Assembly (NCBI GenBank): GCA_900770275.1
Contig: CAAGJS010000175.1
Span: 1-42,433, forward strand
DNA from: Erysipelotrichaceae bacterium
Lineage (GTDB): Bacteria > Bacillota_I > Bacilli_A > Erysipelotrichales > Erysipelotrichaceae
Direction of reading: 5' to 3'
Length of the DNA stretch: 42,433 nucleotides
Shown: positions 7,749 to 15,965 of the stretch, piece by piece
How positions within the stretch are numbered: the stretch's first letter is position 1
Layout of the letters: every line of letters begins with the position of its first letter
The notes under the pieces: model-generated
Databases searched by the model: none
Seen by the model: the letters and a program-made list of their open reading frames with translations, nothing else
Told to the model about the DNA's origin: nothing
Made by a program: the position numbers and the translations under genes

Positions 7749-8795
7749 TTAGTTGGCGGGGGCGTCGTTGAAAGAGCTGGTGGTCTCAACGCGGACCATG
7801 TACTCTTCAACCAGGCGCTCGGCAACCTTGATTGCTTTCCAGCCAGCGGTTGCGCGCTGGTTCAGGGGGTCGGCAGTACCGGCGCTGCCCAGCTGCTTGA
7901 CGATGTGCTGGAGGCCGCCGCCGGTGACCTCGGTAACGCCGTAGGCGTTGGCACCCAGAATCAGAGTAGCGTACACGTCGCGGTCGGTGGCAACGGCGGA
8001 GCCGGTAGCCATGTTCTTACCGGCCTTCTTCCAGATCTTCGCCTCGCTGGTCTCAACGAAGCGAACGCCCTCGATCTTGCCGATCTCACCCTCGTAGATG
8101 CCGCTGGGATCGGAGTAGGTCTTGACGTTCACCCACTTGGGGTCGGACATCAGATCGTGCGCGCAGTCGGGATGGATGATGCCGACAAAGCTGCCATTGA
8201 TGCGCGGGGTGTTCATGACCTTCAGGGTGCGGACAGCCTTGCGGACCGCCTCAACGGTCATGTAGTGGTTGTCGGCATCGGTGGCGGAACCGCCAACCAG
8301 ATTCGCGCGGGCGCTCACCTGGCCCTCGGCGTACTGGACGTTGGTGCCTCCCACCAGGACTTCACGGGTGATGGTGTCCAGGGTACGGCCAGCCTGGGAA
8401 GCAAGGGCGGTGGTCGCCTGCATCAGGTTGTTGTCGATGGCGGTCAGCAGCAGCACGTCAGACAGCTCAATGAAGCCGCCGTACTGTGCCACAGTCGCGG
8501 TGATCACGCTCATGGACAGCTTCTGACCGGCGGGGGTAACGCCTTCGGTCAGTGCGGTCAGCGCCTTGGGGAGGGCGCTGTATTTACGGAATTCGATGAT
8601 CTTGCCACCATTCTTGGGAATGGGGTGCTTCTGGCCGAACTGGTCGTGCACCAGCTCCGGCTCCGCCAGGTTGATGAGGTAGTTCGAATAGAACGTTTTC
8701 ATCTCGTTGGACAGGCCGGGATCGGTCGTCACGTTGGTGTTCGCGTCAAACAGACGCAGGCTCATAGCCTTGAACTTCTTGATGATAGTTTTCAT
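7749..8795 (-). CDS. Major capsid protein, N4-gp56 family
   Basis: The protein has 348 residues and matches the N4-gp56-type capsid pattern (HK97 fold): TDPGLSNEMKTFYSNYL, AEPELVHDQFGQKHPIPKN, then IIEFRKYSALPKALTALTEG and the central VAQYGGFIELSDVL. The N-terminus carries an extension (MKTIIKKFKAMSLRLFDAN) containing MSLRLFD, closely like MNLRLFD in the scaffold protein. This resembles the LNLQxF/A site cut by Prp protease in staphylococcal phage capsids, so the first 16 or so residues may be removed during maturation. It is preceded by AGAAGGGAG and follows the scaffold gene. Confidence 0.93.
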   Translation of the reverse strand: MKTIIKKFKAMSLRLFDANTNVTTDPGLSNEMKTFYSNYLINLAEPELVHDQFGQKHPIPKNGGKIIEFRKYSALPKALTALTEGVTPAGQKLSMSVITATVAQYGGFIELSDVLLLTAIDNNLMQATTALASQAGRTLDTITREVLVGGTNVQYAEGQVSARANLVGGSATDADNHYMTVEAVRKAVRTLKVMNTPRINGSFVGIIHPDCAHDLMSDPKWVNVKTYSDPSGIYEGEIGKIEGVRFVETSEAKIWKKAGKNMATGSAVATDRDVYATLILGANAYGVTEVTGGGLQHIVKQLGSAGTADPLNQRATAGWKAIKVAERLVEEYMVRVETTSSFNDAPAN

Positions 8796-8837
8796 CTGTA
8801 ATACTCCCTTCTGTACAATACAGGAGGGGAGGACAGG

Positions 8838-9848
8838 TTAAAAGCTGATAATCTCCCCTCGTGCAACTCTCCGGGCGATTTCCTCAAAATCCTGCTTTGT
8901 CAGCTTGGAGGGATCGTCCTTCACGGTAAATGCACTCTGGGCGTTGGTGCCGTTTTCTGCGGGCCGGTTGCCCTTGGCGCGGACATTGTTTGCCACCATC
9001 TTTTCAGTGTTTGCAGCCGTTACCTGGATAGCCCCGTTCATCAGCTCGTCAAAGTGCATGACCTTGAAGGCGTGTTCAACAGGGGTCCCGGCGCGGAGCA
9101 TAGCGGCAAATTCAGGATTCTGCAACTCCTTGGCGAAGTTGAAGCCCTTGAACTTCTTGGAAACCTCCTGGGCTTCCTGGAACCACTTCTGCGCCTGCTG
9201 CTGGGAACGCGCTCTATCCCTCTGCTCCTCCTGCATCTTCTGGAGGTTGGCGTTTTCGCGCTGCAACTTCTGAAATTTCTTGTACTGGTCTACGGTCATG
9301 CCCGCCTCTTCGGCGGCCTCGGACCAATACGCACTGTCATTTTCCAGTGCTGTGGTCAGCTTGGACAGGTCCCCGTCACCGATGTTGTAACGCTGCATCA
9401 GCATATCAATGACGGCCTGCTGCCCCTGCACCTTTTGCTCAAGCGCCTGCTGTTCACCGAAACGGCGGGAGATCATGCGCTGGGTTTCCTCGGTGTAGAT
9501 GTCCTTGAACTCGCCGGTCACCAACTCGCGGAAGGCTTTGCGGCGCTCGTCCAGAGTGTTGGAGGTAGTCTGTACCCCCGGATTGTTGTCACCACCGGCG
9601 GCGTGGGACTGTTCCTGTGCGTTTGTCACAGTGCCGGAAGCGGCCGCCCCTTCGCCCTGTTTGCCAAACAGCACATTGCTGTAATCGCCCGATTTCCCCC
9701 GGCGGGTGTTACCGGGAGTAGTTGCCTGGTTCTCACCCTGGCTGCCTTCCGTACCGGAAGCGGTCGCCCCGGCGCCTTCGGATGCACCAGCGGCAGCGCC
9801 GCCATCGAACAGCCGAAGATTCATGGAAAACAAATGCTCGAACTTCAT
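8838..9848 (-). CDS. Scaffold protein
   Basis: The protein has 336 residues. It has a low-complexity Ala/Gly/Thr N-terminal third (residues 18-95), a long Gln/Glu/Lys coiled coil (about 120-235) and a C-terminal helical, charged tail (DPSKLTKQDFEEIARRVARG) of the kind that contacts capsid subunits. Position between protease and capsid is standard for a scaffold. The N-terminus (MKFEHLFSMNLRLFDGG) shares the Prp-type motif with the capsid, implying processing by the same protease. The start at 9848 follows GAAGGAGG. Confidence 0.85.
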   Translation of the reverse strand: MKFEHLFSMNLRLFDGGAAAGASEGAGATASGTEGSQGENQATTPGNTRRGKSGDYSNVLFGKQGEGAAASGTVTNAQEQSHAAGGDNNPGVQTTSNTLDERRKAFRELVTGEFKDIYTEETQRMISRRFGEQQALEQKVQGQQAVIDMLMQRYNIGDGDLSKLTTALENDSAYWSEAAEEAGMTVDQYKKFQKLQRENANLQKMQEEQRDRARSQQQAQKWFQEAQEVSKKFKGFNFAKELQNPEFAAMLRAGTPVEHAFKVMHFDELMNGAIQVTAANTEKMVANNVRAKGNRPAENGTNAQSAFTVKDDPSKLTKQDFEEIARRVARGEIISF

Positions 9849-10044
9849 AACGTTCCTCCTTCGCGGACTTAAAGGCTCCGTGCGCCTGCGCGGACTTGAC
9901 GGCTCCGTGTGCCGGTCGCCTACACCACCAGGGCGGAAGCAGGGAAACGGGACCCTGCCAGCCGCCCTACACGGTGATGCAGGAGGACAGTATCAGCGTA
10001 TCAAAGGGGGTAATCAACTTTCACCCCCAACAGAGAGAAAATTT
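9849..10044 (-). promoter_or_regulatory. Scaffold leader with direct repeats and a hairpin
   Basis: No gene is visible in these 196 bases. On the plus strand, 9862-9882 and 9889-9909 are 21-bp direct repeats (CGCGGACTTAAAGGCTCCG and CGCGGACTTGACGGCTCCG, then TG) with a 27-bp period, immediately before the scaffold ribosome site. A GGGGGT...ACCCCC inverted repeat spans 10006-10028, followed by only three T residues on the transcript. The region could attenuate or boost scaffold/capsid expression relative to portal and protease. Function is not shown. Confidence 0.4.
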
Positions 10045-10341
10045 TCAGATTTCCACAAGTTCAACAGAGATATGTGCGCTGTCTGTGGCTTCCAGCCGTA
10101 GAAATCCCGTGCAGATCACATCGAAAGCGGTTTTGCAAAACATACCGCCCAGGAATCTGATGCAGACATCCCCAGGCTCCACGCGACATTCCAACACATG
10201 GTATTCGCTGTTTTCCAGCCATCCTTCCAGCGTCCCGATAAGGCAGGATATCGCCGCACACATTTCCGGGCTTCCGGTCGCGTGCCCCTGGCATGATACC
10301 AGGAAGCTTGCACCGTCCCGTTCCAAATAAACCTTCGTCAT
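10045..10341 (-). CDS. Prp-like cysteine protease, probable capsid-maturation enzyme
   Basis: The protein has 98 residues and the signature of ribosomal-processing cysteine protease Prp: a GHA histidine motif (SCQGHATGSP, His about residue 20) and the catalytic cysteine in EMCAAISCLIGTLEGWL (first Cys about residue 28), followed by a short beta-rich tail. Host Prp removes the N-terminal extension of ribosomal protein L27 in Firmicutes, and in staphylococcal phages it cuts capsid and scaffold. Here the gene lies between portal and scaffold, overlapping the portal stop as ATGA. Scaffold and capsid carry a matching site, so it most likely processes the procapsid. Confidence 0.85.
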   Translation of the reverse strand: MTKVYLERDGASFLVSCQGHATGSPEMCAAISCLIGTLEGWLENSEYHVLECRVEPGDVCIRFLGGMFCKTAFDVICTGFLRLEATDSAHISVELVEI

Positions 10342-12392
10342 TTCGTGTTCATGTCCGGCGTGCTACGCTTCGCAAGGTTCTCACCATATCCCGTCATAGG
10401 CTGCTGGGCCTCCATGATGCCGCTTGCAAGGCTGCTTCCCGCTCCGGCTGACTGTGTGGATTGCTTGGCGCCTCCGCTGCTTTTGGCGCCGCCTGCGGCG
10501 TTTCCTGCGGCGTTACCGCCGCTTGCCTGCGCCTGCGGCCCCATAAGGGCCACTTTCAGGAGCTGGTTTTCCTGCTGAAGCTGCATACAGATGTTCAGGA
10601 GGGTTTGTCCCTGCTTGATGTACTCGCGCACCTTGTCGATGCCCTCGAAATCCATCATATCCAGGCAGCCAAGGCTTTCCTGCGCTCTTTCGGGATTGAA
10701 GAATCCGAGGTTGTAAAGCTCCTTTGCCCGCTCGTTCTGCTCCATGCGGGAGAAGGGGTTCTTTTTCTGCGCCTTGATCTTGATGTCGAAGATGGGCTTG
10801 CGGTAAAGCATCTGGCCGTCAGATCCGGCGCCCATAGGCTGGTCTTGCAGCTTGGAGTTGTTGAGGTCAACAAAATCGTAACCGCTGCTGTTATTCGGGC
10901 TGACGATGCGGAAGCTGCGTGTCACATCGTAGAACTGCCGGATCAGCTCAATGCACATGGAGTTGATCTGCGTGTGCGCACGGTAGCTGGCGGAGATCAT
11001 ATCCCGGCTGGCCTTGTTTCCGGCCTCCTGAAGGGCGGCAATGGCAGCAGCAGCCGTGACGCCGGAGCCAACGCCGCCGCTGTTCACGTCGCGGTTCGCG
11101 GCGGTGTCCTTCATTTCCTCAATCTTCATCTGCATGATATTGACGTAAATATCATCCAGGGGGGAGCATACAATCTCTTTCAGTCGCCTATCGTCCAATT
11201 CACCCTGCACATGGACAATCGGCTTGTTCCAGTCCATGAACTCGTCCTCATTGATGTTGGTGGAATCGGAGGCGAAGTACCGGCGCTTCGTCGCCATCAT
11301 GGCGTTTTCCAGGATATTACTTGACAGCTTATCCACGTAAAGCTGCGGGTCCTTGCAGATCGCCACATAGCCGAATCCGACGGGCGTTCCCTTCTCCGGG
11401 AACAGCACATCCAGCACGACGGGATACAGGCCGTGGTCATAGAAACCGCGATCCCGGCACTCCGGGTCATTCTCGCTGGCATAAAGCAGCGTGTCGCCCA
11501 CGAACTTGACGTAGTGGACCAGGGTTTTCCCGTTGGGGGACTTGACCTTGTAGTACCAGTCCACCACGACGCTCTTATCGCTGGTGTCAACGGTATCGTC
11601 GTAGATATATTCCTTCACATCCACGGCGTTGCCGCGCACCTTGCCTTTCAGCTGCGGATACTGCTGATCCAGCACGTCATTGTCCACCAGGTCAACGATA
11701 AACAGATTGCGGGACTTCTGAATATCGGTAATGCCAGGTTCCCAAAACAGCTTGAGAAGGTCAATTTCCCGGATGTCGATGTCTCCCAGGCCGTTATCCT
11801 TGGTGGTGTTCCAGAACACGCCGTATGCGGCGGTGCCGTGTTTCAGCTTCTCCCACCAGTTGTCGGAATAGGTCTGCTCGAAGTCGTTGCATTCCAGAAT
11901 GACAGGGAGGACGGAGGACAGAATCTTCGCGCTTTCCTCGTCGCTGCGCTCTCTCGGCAGAGCAATCGGCTCCGGGAAGTTGTCCATAGCGTCCGCGTGC
12001 TTGTTCATAATGCTGTTGAAAAGCCATGCGCTGGTAGGCTCCGGGCTGTTCGGGTCCAGGGGAGGCGGATTGCCGTTCGCGTCAGGGACGGCGCTCCTGC
12101 CGTTTTTGGCCCCGCGAATGGCTTCCCAGTGGCGCAGCTCCCACCAAAGCTCATTCTGCACAATGCGCTCTTCCAGGTTCGCCTTGCCGGATTTGTACTT
12201 CGCCAGGATTTCAGATGCCCGCTTAACATCCTCTTCTCCGATAACCTTCTGATTGCTGCCGCGCTTCATGAGCATGGCGGCCATATCAGGAGAAAGTGGC
12301 TGCTCATTGCCGGGAACGACGCCGGGTAAGCCGTTGGAAGCGGAACTGCCCACGCTACCGGGCATCTGAATCTGCTTTCCGAAAAATTCCAT
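10338..12392 (-). CDS. Portal protein (P22-like podovirus type)
   Basis: The 684-aa product has the size and character of podovirus portals. It has an N-terminal clip/wing region with WLFNSIMNKHADAMDNFPEP and EQTYSDNWWEKLKHGTAAYGVF, a central beta-domain (VVDWYYKVKSPNGKTLVHYV), a long helix with KIEEMKDTAANRDVNSGGV, and a C-terminal helical region ending in an Ala/Gly/Ser-rich tail (about 620-684). It would form the dodecameric DNA channel at the capsid vertex. The ATG at 12392 follows GAGGAGG; an upstream frame to 12473 overlaps the terminase end and lacks such a site. It lies between terminase and protease. Confidence 0.88.
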   Translation of the reverse strand: MEFFGKQIQMPGSVGSSASNGLPGVVPGNEQPLSPDMAAMLMKRGSNQKVIGEEDVKRASEILAKYKSGKANLEERIVQNELWWELRHWEAIRGAKNGRSAVPDANGNPPPLDPNSPEPTSAWLFNSIMNKHADAMDNFPEPIALPRERSDEESAKILSSVLPVILECNDFEQTYSDNWWEKLKHGTAAYGVFWNTTKDNGLGDIDIREIDLLKLFWEPGITDIQKSRNLFIVDLVDNDVLDQQYPQLKGKVRGNAVDVKEYIYDDTVDTSDKSVVVDWYYKVKSPNGKTLVHYVKFVGDTLLYASENDPECRDRGFYDHGLYPVVLDVLFPEKGTPVGFGYVAICKDPQLYVDKLSSNILENAMMATKRRYFASDSTNINEDEFMDWNKPIVHVQGELDDRRLKEIVCSPLDDIYVNIMQMKIEEMKDTAANRDVNSGGVGSGVTAAAAIAALQEAGNKASRDMISASYRAHTQINSMCIELIRQFYDVTRSFRIVSPNNSSGYDFVDLNNSKLQDQPMGAGSDGQMLYRKPIFDIKIKAQKKNPFSRMEQNERAKELYNLGFFNPERAQESLGCLDMMDFEGIDKVREYIKQGQTLLNICMQLQQENQLLKVALMGPQAQASGGNAAGNAAGGAKSSGGAKQSTQSAGAGSSLASGIMEAQQPMTGYGENLAKRSTPDMNTK

Positions 12393-12405
12393 AGTGTTTT
12401 CCTCC

Positions 12406-13857
12406 TCAATACTTTCTGAAGAAATCGTATCTGTCATAGGTCTGACGGTCATTTGCGAGGTCCAGCGGGTCATAGGGCTTCACAACGGGAACCGCGCGAA
12501 TCCTTGCAGCAATGGGATTCTTCATGCACACGTAGCGCAGCTCGTCGTAAATGTGATCCTCGCCGTCTGTGTCGATGTCCTCGACGTTGGTTTCGTCGTA
12601 CACCAGGTTCGGGACCGTGCGAATGAAGTGCTTGCAAGTGTCGAATACGTAGAGCATAGGTACGCCGTCCTCGTCAAAGGCAAGTCGGTGGTGAACCTGC
12701 ATCTTTCCGTCAATGCGGGCGTGGTCGCCACGCTCGAAGTAGACGCGCTCCCGCTCCATCAGGGCTCCAATGCTCTCTGTTCCGTCGCTTCCCCAGATTG
12801 CAGGGTCTCCGACACGGTGGACCGTGCGTCCCTTCAAGTTCTGGTCCTCCGCCTCGATCTCTTTGATCTTCCTGGCTACGGCGGAAGGCTCCCATTTGAC
12901 GCCGGTGTTCGGCGATCCTGTGCAGCCGTACAGCTCCCGGATGCGGTAAAGCCTTCGCTCATGGTCAACTGCATACCAGCCGACGGAGAATGGCTTTGAA
13001 TAGCCCCAGTCCAGTCCGCACCAGATTGACCAGTCTTTCGGTATCAGGAAAGGAGAGATCACGTGGGTATTCTTCCGGTCCTTGTAGTGCGCGCTGTCGT
13101 TTACCCATTCCGTGAATACCTGGCCGCTGAATGTGTTCCAGTCTCCATAAAGCAGCGCGTTCCGCTCCGCCTCCGGCATGGAGGCAAGGCGTTTGATGTA
13201 ATCCGGGTCATTTTGCAGCAAGGCGGGGTTGTCAAAAACGCTGGAAGGAACAAAGATGCGGCTCTGCATGGCGTGGTGTTCCTCTCCGGTGGGGTCTTTC
13301 CAGGTGACATCCTCCCATATGGTTTGCATCGGCTTCGCCGCCGTGATAAACCGTTCCTTTACCCATCCGTGGCCGACGCCTCCAGGGTTGGCGGATGCGC
13401 GGATATAAACGCGGGTTCCCGGCCCGTTGGGTCGGTTCCGGGAGAAGAGGTAGCTGTATTCCTCCCAGGTGAAGTGCGTCAGCTCGTCAAATGCGATAAA
13501 GTCATAGGCTTGGCCCTGGTACTTGGTTCGGTCCTTGGTGTATTGCATGGAGCCGAAGATGATCTTCGCGCCGCTGGGGAATGTCCAGGTATGTGTGCTT
13601 CCGTTGTACTTGGCCTTCGGAAACACGCGGGGGTAGTAGTTCAGAGACTTGTCGATCAATTCTCCTAGCTGGTTGTAGGTCTTTCGCAGGATCAGCGCCT
13701 TGTAGTAGCGGATATGCACCTGCCGGAGCGCTTCAATGATAATGGCGTCAGACTTACCGCCGCCGGCGGCGCCGCCATAAAGGGCCTCGTACTCCGGGCG
13801 GGCCATGAACACTTCCTGCCGCGGCTGCGGCTTCCAGACGATGTTTTTACTTCCCAT
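12406..13857 (-). CDS. terL: Terminase large subunit (TerL)
   Basis: The 483-aa packaging motor has a Walker A box LYGGAAGGGKSDAII (about residues 28-42), Walker B YDFIAFDELTHF (about 118-129) and motif III YIRASANPGGVGHGW. The C-terminal RNase H-like nuclease shows acidic motifs in IWCGLDWGYSKPF and VGDPAIWGSDG, and a further aspartate in LVYDETNVEDIDTDGEDH. It cuts concatemeric DNA and drives it into the prohead through the portal. The ATG follows GGAGG and overlaps the end of the small subunit gene by 11 bases. Confidence 0.96.
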   Translation of the reverse strand: MGSKNIVWKPQPRQEVFMARPEYEALYGGAAGGGKSDAIIIEALRQVHIRYYKALILRKTYNQLGELIDKSLNYYPRVFPKAKYNGSTHTWTFPSGAKIIFGSMQYTKDRTKYQGQAYDFIAFDELTHFTWEEYSYLFSRNRPNGPGTRVYIRASANPGGVGHGWVKERFITAAKPMQTIWEDVTWKDPTGEEHHAMQSRIFVPSSVFDNPALLQNDPDYIKRLASMPEAERNALLYGDWNTFSGQVFTEWVNDSAHYKDRKNTHVISPFLIPKDWSIWCGLDWGYSKPFSVGWYAVDHERRLYRIRELYGCTGSPNTGVKWEPSAVARKIKEIEAEDQNLKGRTVHRVGDPAIWGSDGTESIGALMERERVYFERGDHARIDGKMQVHHRLAFDEDGVPMLYVFDTCKHFIRTVPNLVYDETNVEDIDTDGEDHIYDELRYVCMKNPIAARIRAVPVVKPYDPLDLANDRQTYDRYDFFRKY

Positions 13858-14296
13858 CGGTCTTTACCTCCGGCATGAGAATAACGCCTCTGCCATCTTC
13901 ATCATCTCCGCCGGTGTCCTCCTGCGCCCAACGGAAGTTGTATTTCAGGTTGAACTCAGCACCGCGCTGGCCGTCCTTATCGAACAGGCGCTCCTCGCAA
14001 TATTGTTCAACACGCATCTTCGCGCGTGTAACCGTGTCCATGAATTCTTTCTTGCCCTGGTAGTTCAGCAGCGTCTGCCGTGAGTGGAATCCCAGAGCCA
14101 GGGCAAGGCCTGTGATGGTCGGCGGATGGCTTCCTACCATGATGATGTTCCCGTATTTGTCTCGGAGGGGTTCTCCGTCCACAATGAACGGTTCCCCATC
14201 GCAGTCTTTGAAATAATTGTCGATTTTCTCTTGCATTTCCTCTTTCGAGGTAAACTTCGGAGGGGCGCCGACATTTTTCTTATTTGGTTTAGACAC
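13847..14296 (-). CDS. terS: Terminase small subunit (P22 gp3-like)
   Basis: The protein has 149 residues with a helix-turn-helix segment PPTITGLALALGFHSRQTLL followed by a basic helix and AEFNLKYNFRWAQED. This pattern matches P22-gp3-like DNA-packaging proteins. It recognises the packaging start site and regulates TerL. The start codon is GTG at 14296, supported by AAGGAGG just upstream; no ATG in a suitable position exists. It heads the morphogenesis operon after a 212-bp non-coding stretch. Confidence 0.9.
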   Translation of the reverse strand: MSKPNKKNVGAPPKFTSKEEMQEKIDNYFKDCDGEPFIVDGEPLRDKYGNIIMVGSHPPTITGLALALGFHSRQTLLNYQGKKEFMDTVTRAKMRVEQYCEERLFDKDGQRGAEFNLKYNFRWAQEDTGGDDEDGRGVILMPEVKTDGK

Positions 14297-14508
14297 GGCG
14301 GAGGCCTCCTTTCTCGCTGTTTCGTGAATAAAGCATATCAGTCGGTTTTTTTATTTTCACCCCATGACGGGTGGTGTGAGATGCTATACGCCCTTCTTCC
14401 CATAAAGAGAAAAAAGAAATATATAAAGAAAAAAGAGAAAGAGGGTTCCTTCCCGCACAAAGGGGAATACCCTGGGCGCAAAAAACGTCCAGGGCGAATC
14501 CTCCGTAT
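14297..14508 (-). promoter_or_regulatory. Non-coding region before the late (packaging) operon
   Basis: No gene is supported in these 212 bases. On the minus strand they contain a CCCTGG...CCAGGG stem enclosing a run of six T residues (about 14470-14500), a long pyrimidine/AT tract (CTCTTTTTTCTTTATATATT and similar), and a CACCC-GTCATG-GGGTG hairpin followed by an A-rich stretch. This is where a late promoter or antitermination control would be expected, but I cannot point to a clear -35/-10 pair. Confidence 0.45.
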
Positions 14509-14976
14509 TCAGACTTCTTTGATCGTGATACCCCATACCTGCAGCATGAGCTTCCGCTTCACGGTGAACAGCTTGTACGCTGCACTCTTCGGGTCCGTGT
14601 ATCCCTTCACATCCTCCACAACCTCTCGCTCTCCGTCGTGGTACACGAAATCTGCTATGTACCTGCAAGGCTGTTCGGTCTTTCCATCGTCCCGCTTCTG
14701 ATGCGGAATCAGAAGGTAAGGCACCTGGCAGCGCAGATCGCTGATGACACCGGCCTTCTCCATCATTTGCAGTTCCCGGAATCGGTTGGCTTCCTTTTCG
14801 CTGGAGAAGCGGCGCACGGTTCCGTCCGGCATCACAACGTCGGTCGGCTTGGCGTTGTACTTGTTTCCCTTGCCGGTCCGCTTCTCCCGCTGCCGGTTCT
14901 GCTTGGCGTACTGCTTTGCCACCTGCCGCTGTGCGTTCGGGCTAAGGCGGGCCAGGTCCTTTGCATTCAGTCCCAT
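14509..14976 (-). CDS. DUF1064 protein, probable PD-(D/E)XK-type nuclease
   Basis: The protein has 155 residues. Its core reads KYNAKPTDVV, SSEKEANRFRELQMMEKAG, then YIADFVYHDGEREVVEDVKG and YKLFTVKRKLM. The E...D-(10-12)-EDVK arrangement is the catalytic pattern of PD-(D/E)XK nucleases and fits the DUF1064 phage family, thought to act like a Holliday-junction or recombination nuclease. It is the last gene of the early operon, suiting a role in recombination-dependent replication. The start at 14976 is chosen because CAGGAGG lies seven bases upstream; an ATG at 15000 has no good site. Confidence 0.75.
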   Translation of the reverse strand: MGLNAKDLARLSPNAQRQVAKQYAKQNRQREKRTGKGNKYNAKPTDVVMPDGTVRRFSSEKEANRFRELQMMEKAGVISDLRCQVPYLLIPHQKRDDGKTEQPCRYIADFVYHDGEREVVEDVKGYTDPKSAAYKLFTVKRKLMLQVWGITIKEV

Positions 14977-15221
14977 GTCTGTCTGATCCTCCTGTTCCAT
15001 AATCTCGCGGCTTTCGCGTCCTCGTTCGGATGTACCGGCTCCGCCGCCGGGTATTCCGTCCGTCTGGTCCCGGCCTTGCAGTTGGTGCAGCGAACCAGGA
15101 CATATTCAACCATATGGCCGTCGTGGTTCTGGCTCCCTCGGTAAAGCTCCGCTTCACCGCCGCAGAACGGGCAGGCCTTTAATCTCGGCTCCTGTGCTTC
15201 CATCGGCCAGCACTCCATCAT
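14967..15221 (-). CDS. Lar-like zinc-ribbon protein
   Basis: The protein has 84 residues. Residues 14-25 read RLKACPFCGGEAEL and a second pair lies in VRCTNCKAGTRR, followed by AARLWNRR. The CPxCGG...CxxC...WNRR arrangement is that of the Lar / restriction-alleviation-like zinc-ribbon family common in Firmicutes phages. Rac prophage Lar modulates type I restriction, but most phage members are untested, so function is only suggested. The start may be 15221, 15218 or 15203. Confidence 0.7.
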   Translation of the reverse strand: MMECWPMEAQEPRLKACPFCGGEAELYRGSQNHDGHMVEYVLVRCTNCKAGTRRTEYPAAEPVHPNEDAKAARLWNRRIRQTWD

Positions 15222-15239
15222 CTTTGCTCCGCATTTAGG

Positions 15240-15512
15240 TCAGTATGGTGTCTCAACCCAGCTCTCAGTTTCATAACCGTCATAGGTGCACACGTCTGGT
15301 TCCTCCCATCCGCAGACGGTACATTTTCCGTCTAACCACCGCCCATTCCGCACCGGGGCGACGTCGGCTGGCGGAATCTCCATCAAGTCATCTATCGCAG
15401 AATACGCTTCAATCAGCGTTCCTTCGCTCTCGTCATCCCCCCACATTTTCCCGTCAACACACTGACCTTCGATGCACTTAATCGCATCTTCTCTACGGAT
15501 ATACTCAGCCAT
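15240..15512 (-). CDS. Small zinc-ribbon phage protein
   Basis: The 90-residue protein opens MAEYIRREDAIKCIEG and continues with IPPADVAPVRNGRWLDGKC and CTVCGWEEPD. The ADVAPVRxGRW...CxxCG pattern is very common in small proteins of Clostridia phages, where a C-terminal zinc ribbon is usual; here only one clear CxxC pair is visible. The start at 15512 follows AAGAAGG, while a longer frame to 15569 overlaps the upstream gene. Function unknown. Confidence 0.6.
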   Translation of the reverse strand: MAEYIRREDAIKCIEGQCVDGKMWGDDESEGTLIEAYSAIDDLMEIPPADVAPVRNGRWLDGKCTVCGWEEPDVCTYDGYETESWVETPY

Positions 15513-15798
15513 TGTCAGCGCCTTCTTTCCGTTCTCCGTAGTAGCAGAAAAATTCTTTGAACACTTCAACGCCCCTCATGTGAGGAAGTTTGCAATAATG
15601 AACACTCTTCCCGTGACATGGTTCTTGCTCCCAGTAATGGTGCTCGCAGTTCTCGCATCGCACCACAGGTACGGCGTCAATGGTTGGCGCTTTTTCTATC
15701 AGCCCTATCAAGCCATTCCATCCTGCGCAATAGGCGGCAGGTAGAATATCTTTGCTGCATCTCCCAACGCCAAGCGCGTCCGCATCAATCAGTCTCAT
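15505..15798 (-). CDS. Small cysteine-rich phage protein (RLIDADAL family)
   Basis: The 97-residue protein opens MRLIDADALGVG, followed by PTIDAVPVVRCENCEHHYWE and further Cys/His residues (CHGKSVHYCKLP). This opening is widespread in Firmicutes phages and prophages and normally precedes a zinc-binding CxxCxH segment. The ATG at 15798 is fixed by GGAGG eight bases upstream; a longer frame to 15876 is not supported. Function unknown. Confidence 0.65.
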   Translation of the reverse strand: MRLIDADALGVGRCSKDILPAAYCAGWNGLIGLIEKAPTIDAVPVVRCENCEHHYWEQEPCHGKSVHYCKLPHMRGVEVFKEFFCYYGERKEGADNG

Positions 15799-15892
15799 GC
15801 TTGTCCTCCTCCGCTGGCTGCTGGAGCCACCAAACAATATCACTTCCGTGAGGGCATTCTCCATCCGCGAAGTCACACTCGTTGAGTTCCAT
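15785..15892 (-). pseudogene. Short ORF, possible 3' part of a frameshifted gene
   Basis: The 35-residue frame opens MELNECDFADGECPHG and ends PAEEDKHETD, overlapping the next gene by 14 bases. It has no ribosome site. Its frame is +1 to the preceding 30-residue ORF (15873-15965); read through a one-base slip, the two give a continuous product of about 60 residues. Either an indel or sequencing error split one gene, or this segment is not translated. Confidence 0.35.
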
Positions 15893-15965
15893 ATCCCATT
15901 TCAAGGCGGTAAGATGCGCTGTCTATTTTCTTTTCTGCATACTGAATAGCTTCCTCTCTGGTCAT
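15873..15965 (-). CDS. Short ORF, possible 5' part of a frameshifted gene
   Basis: The 30-residue frame opens MTREEAIQYAEKKI, a common opening of small Firmicutes phage proteins. Its ATG follows the upstream TGA directly (TGAATG), suggesting coupling. It ends early in TGA at 15873, while the +1 frame stays open to 15785. It may be the intact N-terminus of a longer protein broken by an indel. Confidence 0.4.
   Translation of the reverse strand: MTREEAIQYAEKKIDSASYRLEMGYGTQRV

Noticed and set aside
15505..15876. Longer start for the RLIDADAL-type gene
   Set aside because: The 26 extra codons overlap the upstream ORFs and lack a ribosome site, while the internal ATG at 15798 has GGAGG at correct spacing.
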